Position numbers and translations under genes: made by a program
NCBI RefSeq assembly: GCF_000455265.1
Contig: NZ_HG005143.1
Span: 237,362-301,361 of the forward strand
Source: Paenibacillus antibioticophila
GTDB taxonomy: Bacteria > Bacillota > Bacilli > Paenibacillales > Paenibacillaceae
DNA: 64,000 nucleotides
Direction: 5' to 3'
Shown: in pieces, positions 34,120-41,406 of the stretch
How the letters are laid out: the number at the start of each line of letters is the position of its first letter
Position numbering within the stretch: position 1 is the stretch's first letter
The notes under the pieces: generated by a model
Databases searched by the model: none
The model's input: only the letters and a program-made list of their open reading frames with translations
Told to the model about the DNA's origin: nothing

Positions 34120-35361
34120 TCAATCCAAGCTCACCGTGTCTAAGATCGGAAGCCCCTCTTCCCTGCGTTTCTTCGCATAATCCGCAGTTGCCGTGAATAG
34201 CACGTCGGACGACGAATTCAGCGCCGTTTCGCACGAATCCTGGATCACGCCGATGATGAAGCCGACCCCGACGACCTGCATGGCGATATCGTTGGATATG
34301 CCGAACAAGCTGCATGCCAGAGGGATGAGGAGCAGCGAACCGCCGGCCACGCCGGATGCCCCGGCTGCAGATATCGCCGACAGTAGGCTCAGTATCAGCG
34401 CCGTACCGAAGTCGACATGGATCCCCAGCGTATGCACGGCCGCCAGCGTCAGGACGGAAATTGTCACCGCCGCCCCTGCCATATTGATCGTCGCACCTAA
34501 AGGGATGGAAACCGAATACGTGTCCTTGTCCAGCCCCAGTTTTTCGCACAAACGCATATTGACCGGAATGTTAGCTGCCGAGCTTCGCGTGAAGAACGCC
34601 GTAAGCCCGCTTTCCTTCAAACAGCTAAACACGAGCGGATAAGGGTTGCGGCGAAGGTGGACGTAGACGATGAGCGGATTCACGACCAGCGCAATAAACA
34701 GCATGCATCCGACCAGAACGAGAAGCAGCTTTCCATAGCCCAGCAGGGAGGCAAGTCCGCTAACGGTAATCGATTCGAACACCAGTCCCATAATACCGAA
34801 CGGCGCCAGTTGGATCACCCATTTGACGATTTGCGAAACGGCGTCGGACCCATTCGTGAGCATGCTTTTCGTGTGATCGCCGGCGCCTTTCAACGCAACC
34901 CCGAGCAAGAGCGCCCAAGCCAGGATCCCGATGTAATTGGCCTCCATCAGGGCGTTGACAGGGTTATCCACCACTTTGAACAGCAGCCCCTTCAGCACTT
35001 CGACGATGCCCCCGGGCGGGGTCATCTCCGTCGTCGCCCCTGCCATAGACAAGCTGACCGGAAACAGAAAGCTGACCGCCACGGCGCTCAAACCGGCCAG
35101 AAACGTGCTCGTGCCGTAAAGGCCAAGAATCGATTTCATGTTGGTCCGGCGCCCTTTTTGATGGTTGGCAATGGCGGACATGACCAGGAGCAGCACGAGG
35201 ACCGGCGCTACGGCCTTCAAGGCGGATACGAACAACGTACCGAGCAATGCGATCCCGCTGGCTTGCGGGACGATTAGCGCCAAGAGAATGCCGGCCGCCA
35301 AACCTGCAAAAATCCGTTTAACTAGACTGATTTGATTCCATTTGAGTAGGATTGCCTTCAT
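34120..35361 (-). CDS. sstT: Serine/threonine:sodium symporter, SstT-like
   Basis: A 413-residue membrane transporter of the dicarboxylate/amino acid:cation symporter family. It starts with KWNQISLVKRIFAGLAAGI and contains the family's serine-rich and glycine-rich loops (TRSSAANIPVNM, GATINMAGAAVTISV). The length and these motifs match SstT, which imports serine and threonine with sodium. GGGGGAG lies before the ATG. It is monocistronic and unrelated to its neighbours. Confidence 0.88.
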   Translation of the reverse strand: MKAILLKWNQISLVKRIFAGLAAGILLALIVPQASGIALLGTLFVSALKAVAPVLVLLLVMSAIANHQKGRRTNMKSILGLYGTSTFLAGLSAVAVSFLFPVSLSMAGATTEMTPPGGIVEVLKGLLFKVVDNPVNALMEANYIGILAWALLLGVALKGAGDHTKSMLTNGSDAVSQIVKWVIQLAPFGIMGLVFESITVSGLASLLGYGKLLLVLVGCMLFIALVVNPLIVYVHLRRNPYPLVFSCLKESGLTAFFTRSSAANIPVNMRLCEKLGLDKDTYSVSIPLGATINMAGAAVTISVLTLAAVHTLGIHVDFGTALILSLLSAISAAGASGVAGGSLLLIPLACSLFGISNDIAMQVVGVGFIIGVIQDSCETALNSSSDVLFTATADYAKKRREEGLPILDTVSLD

Positions 35362-35464
35362 GTTTCTCCCCCGATTGTTTAGATGTCACCTAAAAAACAT
35401 AGCGATAGTATACCACGCTTCACGGACATCTGTCCTCCAGGTGGAAACATTTGTGCATTACTTT

Positions 35465-35701
35465 TCACAAATGTCCCCGGATGATGGGATTAGAGCTTTC
35501 TCCAAGCCGTAATTCCTCCAAACGCACCTCCGTCTTCCGTCCTAACATCAATTGAGCCAACGGGGCTCCACCGGTTTCGCGCTCCCCCTCCAGCTCCAGC
35601 TCTTTGATCAAGGCTCCGTAGAATCGCGCCCCCTCCTTGGCCAGTTGGTAAGCCGTTGATGCGCCTAAAATACCGGCGCCGCTCACGATACAACGCTTCA
35701 T
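35465..35701 (-). pseudogene. Deletion remnant of a DadA-like FAD-dependent oxidoreductase
   Basis: The 78-residue frame starts as an FAD-binding Rossmann fold (MKRCIVSGAGILGASTAYQL), then AKEGARFYGALIKELELEGE follows directly. In intact members of this family, as I recall them, TAYxLAKxGA and a later LAKxGARFY segment are separated by some 50 residues, so the region between them appears deleted, possibly by recombination between the two similar segments. The frame then ends abruptly, far short of the usual 370 residues or more. It retains an N-terminus but cannot make a working enzyme. Confidence 0.7.
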
Positions 35702-35782
35702 TGTATAAAATGTTAATCTATAAATTCTTACTTTTAGCTATAAGCTTTCCTGAACCCCCAGTTTGACTAAAGGGAGGCTTAA

Positions 35783-35812
35783 ACAAAAAAGCGAATACCC
35801 GCAGGTACCCGC
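35783..35812 (-). terminator. Probable terminator of the panE/apbA-type gene
   Basis: On the minus strand GCGGGTA pairs with TATTCGC (two G-T pairs) and is followed by TTTTTTG, about 30 bases after the stop codon at 35840. Confidence 0.5.
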
Positions 35813-35839
35813 CTTGAATCAGATTATTAGAAAAGTGCG

Positions 35840-36763
35840 TTATACTCTTGCTCCTTCATACACGAGCAGGTTCTGATTGACTGCCTGAAGAAAGGGAGCC
35901 TCGATGCTATAGTCCCCGGCCAGCTTTAGCAAATATCCATGCAGATGCGCTGCTTCAATATCCAGGCCCTTCTCCATATCCCGAAGCATCGAGGATTTCA
36001 TTTCATCCGAGGACTTGTCCATCGTCTGCATATGCTTGGTCACGATATCATGATCTAACGGAGCCCCATGCTCAAGCATAATTCCCTCAATTTCCTGAAA
36101 TAAATGCTGAATAAAATCCCGCCCGCCTTTACTCTCACGGATCGGACCGAGTGCGGATCGCATCAAGGTCGTCACACCGGCAATCGTGGCTATATACAAA
36201 TATTTATGCCAAATATCTTGTTCAATAAATTCACTACGAATGAAGGAAGGCAATGCCCCGCTTAACACCTGCTCAATCCGCTGGATTCGGTCGGTCTGCT
36301 TATTCTCGAACTCGCCATACCTTACAATATCTGCCTTGCTTGTCTGCACAATATGACCTTCACGGTTCAAGGTTGTCTCAATGAAGCAAAGCCCTCCGAT
36401 GACCTTGTCCTCCCCGAACTCGCGTTGTAGTACCGGATAATGCGCTACCCCGTTTAACAACGGCAGAATGACGGTCTGCTCGCCAATAAATGGCTTTAGA
36501 TCCTGAATTGCTGCTTGCAAATGGTACGCTTTGGTTGAGAACAACACCAAGTCATAAGCTCCCGCTGTATCGGAATCCTCTGTCGTGATCAGCACAGGGC
36601 GAAACTTAAAATCGCCGTTAATACTGGAGATAACCAAGCCTTCCTCCTCAAGCTGCTTCTTACGCTGACTTCGAACCAGAAAAGTAACATCCGCCCCTTT
36701 TTCTACAAGCCGTCCGCCAAAATAACCGCCTACTCCGCCTGCTCCAAGCACCAATATACGCAT
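35840..36763 (-). CDS. 2-dehydropantoate 2-reductase family oxidoreductase (PanE/ApbA)
   Basis: A 307-residue NADP-dependent reductase. The N-terminus MRILVLGAGGVGGYFGGRLV is the GxGxxG nucleotide-binding fold, and LFSTKAYHLQAAIQDLKPF contains the family lysine. The C-terminal helical domain (LYIATIAGVTTLMRSALGPI) holds substrate residues. I chose the ATG at 36763 because GGAGG lies upstream; the longer frame has no such site. PanE makes pantoate for coenzyme A, but several Firmicute paralogues have other substrates, so the physiological role is open. Confidence 0.85.
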   Translation of the reverse strand: MRILVLGAGGVGGYFGGRLVEKGADVTFLVRSQRKKQLEEEGLVISSINGDFKFRPVLITTEDSDTAGAYDLVLFSTKAYHLQAAIQDLKPFIGEQTVILPLLNGVAHYPVLQREFGEDKVIGGLCFIETTLNREGHIVQTSKADIVRYGEFENKQTDRIQRIEQVLSGALPSFIRSEFIEQDIWHKYLYIATIAGVTTLMRSALGPIRESKGGRDFIQHLFQEIEGIMLEHGAPLDHDIVTKHMQTMDKSSDEMKSSMLRDMEKGLDIEAAHLHGYLLKLAGDYSIEAPFLQAVNQNLLVYEGARV

Positions 36764-36921
36764 TTTCCTGCCTCCATCCCAGATTGTCCCTATCAACCGA
36801 ACCAAAGAATGCACGTTAGACCTCGTACCTACTATAGTTAGTTTACCATATATTTATTATCGGCTTGGGTGCCCACTTCTTTGCATCGGATTACAGACAG
36901 ATATGGAAATGGATGTGCAGG

Positions 36922-37938
36922 CTAATTGAACCCGACCATTTTTTGAGCTATCTTGTATGCGCCAACTGATATCCTGCGGCCGAACCGGCCGGGCAGGTTG
37001 ATCAAATTACCCAGCAGCCCATATTTCAGATGATGGTACAATTCGGTATTTTCACTTTTAACATACTGTAATAGCTCACTCTTCTTATCCAGATTAGCAC
37101 GAGTTCCCGAGCGGATAAGTAAAATGCCGGAGATGACCGTCACAATCTCAAGGTGATGCAGCATATACTGTTTTTTCCTCAAATGTCGGATCTCATGAAG
37201 CTTCACTTGATCAATCATTAGCTTGTTTACCTTGAGCTGTTGATCAATCCTGCGAATCATCATCTGCTCATTGACGGACTGGTCCTCTCTGCCAATAAAA
37301 TATCTGTAGAAGTCCACATCGACATAATATAAATACTCCACCTGCGCAAGCGGTTTATATACAAACAGATTATCGACATAATAGGTGTGCTTGGGCAATT
37401 CCAGTCTGCAGTCCCTTAACAATTGGGTCCGATAGATGATAGAATGCATCATTAGATATTGGCCCTTATGGAATTGCTTTACTTCATCCCAACCAAATAT
37501 CTTATTTTCAGGGAGCACATTACTATACTTCATAACCTTCTTGAACCTTGCCCCTTCTTTCTCGTATACAAAGTTGCTGATCATCATATCAACGGACTGA
37601 CTGTGTGCCTTAAAGGAGCGGAGCACCTCTAAGATCTTTAAATATGCTGTACAATCTACCCAATCATCGCTATCTACAACCTTGAAGAATATGCCTGTTG
37701 CATTTCGGAGCCCGGTATTTACCGCTTCACCGTGTCCTCCGTTGCTTTGGTGAATAACTCTCACAATCGTTGGATACTGTCTTGCATAATCATCAGCAAT
37801 CTGCGCTGTTTCATCTACAGACCCATCATTAACGATAAGTAATTCTACCTCTTCTCCCCCCGCTAACAGAGACTCAACACATTTTCTCATGTAACTTTGA
37901 GAGTTATAACAAGGGATGACTACGGACAGTAATTTCAT
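36922..37938 (-). CDS. Family 2 glycosyltransferase
   Basis: A 338-residue GT-A enzyme: SVVIPCYNSQSYMRKCVESL, nucleotide-sugar site VNDGSVDET, and the metal-binding VVDSDDW near residue 96. Unlike GtrB-type enzymes it lacks a clear pair of C-terminal membrane helices. It is the last gene of the minus-strand run with GtrA-like, GH2, GH3 and a lipoprotein, so it probably transfers sugar to a lipid carrier or surface polymer. The region is more AT-rich than the fructoside genes. Confidence 0.88.
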   Translation of the reverse strand: MKLLSVVIPCYNSQSYMRKCVESLLAGGEEVELLIVNDGSVDETAQIADDYARQYPTIVRVIHQSNGGHGEAVNTGLRNATGIFFKVVDSDDWVDCTAYLKILEVLRSFKAHSQSVDMMISNFVYEKEGARFKKVMKYSNVLPENKIFGWDEVKQFHKGQYLMMHSIIYRTQLLRDCRLELPKHTYYVDNLFVYKPLAQVEYLYYVDVDFYRYFIGREDQSVNEQMMIRRIDQQLKVNKLMIDQVKLHEIRHLRKKQYMLHHLEIVTVISGILLIRSGTRANLDKKSELLQYVKSENTELYHHLKYGLLGNLINLPGRFGRRISVGAYKIAQKMVGFN

Positions 37939-37957
37939 AATTCCACAACCTTTACTG

Positions 37958-38581
37958 CTAAGACTGCTTACTCGACTTCTGCTTGAAAATAATCTTCAGG
38001 ATCGGATAATAAACCCAGAAAGAAACCGCACAATTAATGAGCATAGAGATAAGATCAGCCAAGGTTTCCCCTGTTTTACCAAGTCCCCAGGTATGAATGA
38101 GCAATTCGTAAATCGGTGCCTTATAGAATCCTTGAAGTACTGCTGCGCCAATCGTAATCAGAATATAGGCAATGACATACCAACCAGCAGCAGTCCAGAT
38201 GTTTCCGGTCGACTTGAATGTAATATTTCTTTGAGCAAAGAAGTTAATCACTTGGGCAATTCCAAGGGTAATCTGTACTGCCAGAAAATAGGCCAGTCCG
38301 CCCCCGCCTCCACTATTCAATGCTCCTGCAGCATAATCAAAAATAAAGTACGGGCTCCCATCCAAATTTTGACCAATCTGACCGACTTGAAGTGTTACAT
38401 TCAGAAGATCTGTCTGCTCAAAAACCGCCTTAAGCATCGGCATGAGTATCAATTGGATGACGGTGATCCCATTACTCAACATGAAGAATACAAAGAACTC
38501 CGCCTTGCCAGGATGTTTTTCACGGAAATTGTGCCATATTCTCAATAGTTTCCCGATTCCTTTTGCATCTGTCTTGCTCAT
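37958..38581 (-). CDS. GtrA-like membrane protein
   Basis: A 207-residue protein with about four membrane helices and the GtrA signature around QVINFFAQRNITFKST. GtrA-like proteins are thought to flip undecaprenyl-linked sugars across the membrane for modification of teichoic acids or O-antigen. It is longer than the common 120-150 residues because of an inserted loop with GGGGG. Its start overlaps the GH2 stop by four bases and the glycosyltransferase gene follows, a common pairing. Confidence 0.78.
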   Translation of the reverse strand: MSKTDAKGIGKLLRIWHNFREKHPGKAEFFVFFMLSNGITVIQLILMPMLKAVFEQTDLLNVTLQVGQIGQNLDGSPYFIFDYAAGALNSGGGGGLAYFLAVQITLGIAQVINFFAQRNITFKSTGNIWTAAGWYVIAYILITIGAAVLQGFYKAPIYELLIHTWGLGKTGETLADLISMLINCAVSFWVYYPILKIIFKQKSSKQS

Positions 38582-40965
38582 TCCGATTGCTCCTCTAAGT
38601 CAACTCTGAAGTTTAACTCCACTGATTCGGTCTGATTCGAAGTGATCATCAGCTTCCCGGCACCAGCTCTCCCTGTTGTTCTAATGTACGTCCCGCACAT
38701 GCCCCCTTCTGCCGTTACACAGTCCGGGCCGATCATCTCAATAGCTCCATCTGCTTTAAGGAAAAGCGGCAGATGCGAGTATGTGGCATTGTTGCCATTA
38801 GCATCTACTACTCTGATTCGAACAGAAGCAACATCATACGTATCCGACTCCATCAACAAGTCATGGCTGACTGTGGTCTCCAGATGAAGGCTTGCATTTG
38901 AAGCTTTCACCTTCTCAGCCACCACAACTCCATCTTTAATCGCTTCAAATCGATAGACGGGTGATGAAGCGCCCCAATTCTCAATGTACTTGAAGAATAT
39001 ACGGTAAAATGCAATCGGGGATACCGCATGTCGAACCATAACCCACAACGCTTTAAAAATGTACTTTGGAGGCAACTGGGTACCGAACCGCTGAATCGCT
39101 AGCAAGCACTCCTTGATCGCTTCAGCCTTCTTGTGAGAATACTTCTCTCCTACTTCGATCACATTACCAACCGTATCGTAAAGCTCGATCGGAGGATGCG
39201 GCAAATATCGATATTTTTTATTCACAGGCTCAAATTCTCTGATCATCAACTCATTCTTATAAAGGCGAACCTTATCCGCATTCGTGAAAATATAGTTCTC
39301 GCCAACTGCCCCTCCGGGGTAATCGCCAATATGCATATCTGACCCAATTTCCAAGACGGGAGCATCCTCTGAAAAGCTTGCATAGACCTTCGCGGCAAGC
39401 TTGGGATTGCGGAACATATCCATCACGCCATGGTAGCAAATACGATCACCCGATCCAAAATCGCCGTGGGTTTGATAATCGAACATGCACCATCCAAAGG
39501 CACCTGCAATATCTTCCTTCTTATAAACCTCGTTCAAAACATTGGCATGGCGCATCGCATGGGATAGCCGATGCATCGGATCATCCGTTGCCTTGGTCGG
39601 ATACATGTGTCCATTAAACTCCGAAATTAAATATCCCTTTTGCTTATTCGGCGAAATCAGCCACCTAGGCAGCAATCCGCCGTTCTTTCCCGTATGGGAG
39701 AAATCATTGAAGGAATATACGTCCTCTAACAGACTGCTTCTCCATAAGAAGCGCACGCCGCTTGTCTGCCGGCTAGGATCCAGGCGACGAGCAATTTCAT
39801 TTGTCTTTGCGTACAAAGCATCATCATCCTGCGACTCGTTAACGCGAACGCCCCAGAGAATGATCGAGGGATGGTTGCGGTATTGCAATATCATCTCCTC
39901 CACATTGTCACAGACGATTTGCTTCCATTCCTCATCGTCCTTGATGTGCTGCCACCCCGGCGTCTCCGTAAATACAAGCAGCCCCAAACGGTCGCAGGCG
40001 TCGAGAAAATACTGGGACTGCGGGTAATGGGACGTGCGGACAGCGTTGACGTGAAGCTCTTCCTTCAAAATCCGGGCGTCCTCCTCCTGCATCGAGGCAG
40101 GCATGGCATATCCCGCATAAGGATAGCTTTGATGGCGGTTCAGCCCCCGGATCTTATATTTCTTCCCGTTCAGATAAAACCCGTCGCCGCGAAATTCGAT
40201 TTGCCGGAATCCAAAGTGAACCTTGCACTCATCAATGATTTCGTTATTCCGGTTCCTGATCACCGCTTCCAATTTGTATAAATAGGGAGATTCCGGACTC
40301 CATGTACGGCTGTCTTTGACCTCAACCTTGCACTCGCGTATTGTTGGCTCGGACAGCATCACGCTCTTATTTCCGACTACGCGCTGTTCCTGGTCCAAGA
40401 CCGTCAGTTCCAGCAAGCAGTTGGAGTCTGGCTGATTGATAAGGACGTCAATAAGCACTTGGTCCGGTTTCGGCGTGCGGACAAAAACATCCTCTATATA
40501 GGATGAACTTGCCATTAGCAGCCACGCTTCACGATAGAGTCCGCCATAGGTCATATAGTCAATGACGTGGCCAAAGGGAGGGACATTTGCATCTTCCCGC
40601 GTATTCAAGCGAACGACGATCCGATTTTCTTGCCCATAGATTAAGTGATCCGTGACCTCAACCCGAAAAGCGGTATACCCCCCGTTATGGGTTATCAATT
40701 TCTCGCCGTTTACAAAGACCTCGGCCACATGAGCCGCACCGTCAAACTGAAGAAACAACCGCTTGCCCTTCCATTCCTGCTGAACCTCCAAATACCGCCG
40801 ATAGCCGCAGATCATCTGGCAGGTGCTTTCCTCCATATAGTGCACTGGCACCTCTTTACAAGTATGGGGCAGCCTTACGGCTGTCCCCTCTCCCATAAAG
40901 TCAAAGAATTCATCAGTAATGTTCTCTACAAAGCTCCATCCATCACAGATACTTATTTTCTTCAT
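38578..40965 (-). CDS. Family 2 glycoside hydrolase (beta-galactosidase/glucuronidase type)
   Basis: A 795-residue GH2 protein: N-terminal sugar-binding domain (GYRRYLEV, LQFDGAAHVAEVFVNGEKL), immunoglobulin-like domain, TIM barrel with acid/base E377 (GVRVNES) and nucleophile E449 (LISEFNGH), and C-terminal domains. It has no signal peptide and is presumably cytoplasmic. GGAGA precedes the ATG. It belongs to the AT-rich glycan run. Substrate is not predictable between beta-galactosides, glucuronides and mannosides. Confidence 0.9.
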   Translation of the reverse strand: MKKISICDGWSFVENITDEFFDFMGEGTAVRLPHTCKEVPVHYMEESTCQMICGYRRYLEVQQEWKGKRLFLQFDGAAHVAEVFVNGEKLITHNGGYTAFRVEVTDHLIYGQENRIVVRLNTREDANVPPFGHVIDYMTYGGLYREAWLLMASSSYIEDVFVRTPKPDQVLIDVLINQPDSNCLLELTVLDQEQRVVGNKSVMLSEPTIRECKVEVKDSRTWSPESPYLYKLEAVIRNRNNEIIDECKVHFGFRQIEFRGDGFYLNGKKYKIRGLNRHQSYPYAGYAMPASMQEEDARILKEELHVNAVRTSHYPQSQYFLDACDRLGLLVFTETPGWQHIKDDEEWKQIVCDNVEEMILQYRNHPSIILWGVRVNESQDDDALYAKTNEIARRLDPSRQTSGVRFLWRSSLLEDVYSFNDFSHTGKNGGLLPRWLISPNKQKGYLISEFNGHMYPTKATDDPMHRLSHAMRHANVLNEVYKKEDIAGAFGWCMFDYQTHGDFGSGDRICYHGVMDMFRNPKLAAKVYASFSEDAPVLEIGSDMHIGDYPGGAVGENYIFTNADKVRLYKNELMIREFEPVNKKYRYLPHPPIELYDTVGNVIEVGEKYSHKKAEAIKECLLAIQRFGTQLPPKYIFKALWVMVRHAVSPIAFYRIFFKYIENWGASSPVYRFEAIKDGVVVAEKVKASNASLHLETTVSHDLLMESDTYDVASVRIRVVDANGNNATYSHLPLFLKADGAIEMIGPDCVTAEGGMCGTYIRTTGRAGAGKLMITSNQTESVELNFRVDLEEQSE

Positions 40966-40982
40966 TTATTTATCTCCATTTG

Positions 40983-41405
40983 TCATTTTGCAAGTTTAAT
41001 GGCTTCGGTTCTTCCCCCGGATTTGGACTGCTCCATAAAGCTGGAAATCAACGAAGAAATCGTACCGATAGTAAACAAAGTCCCAAAGACTACAACAGCT
41101 TGAGGATTGCCCCCGATAAAGTTAACGCCGTTCATCACATCCGATAAGGTTGGAAATCCTAAATAGAAATGCATGGACAGGGCTGCACCGAAGCAGACGG
41201 ATGACAGGAAGGGTGCAAAATAAAAGTTCTTCAGCAATACCAACAGCTCGCCTAGAAAACCGGCGATAATGAGACCAAAGGTTATAAAGGAAAATGTACG
41301 GTCGCCGTAATCAAAAATAATAAACGCAATATTTGCTGCAATCATTAAGCAGGAGGCCAAGAAGCCAATCCAAAAACCAAGTGTTCGATCTTTAAATAAG
41401 ACCAT
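40983..41405 (-). CDS. Small four-helix membrane protein
   Basis: A 140-residue hydrophobic protein with about four membrane segments (FWIGFLASCLMIAANIAFII; FITFGLIIAGFLGELLVLL; FLSSVCFGAALSMHFYL; VVVFGTLFTIGTISSLI). I do not recognise a family. The start lies one base after the GH3 stop, with GGAGGG inside the GH3 end, so it is coupled to GH3, and the GH2 gene follows closely. It may be a membrane partner of the GH3 enzyme or of sugar export. Confidence 0.75.
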   Translation of the reverse strand: MVLFKDRTLGFWIGFLASCLMIAANIAFIIFDYGDRTFSFITFGLIIAGFLGELLVLLKNFYFAPFLSSVCFGAALSMHFYLGFPTLSDVMNGVNFIGGNPQAVVVFGTLFTIGTISSLISSFMEQSKSGGRTEAIKLAK

Positions 41406-41406
41406 C

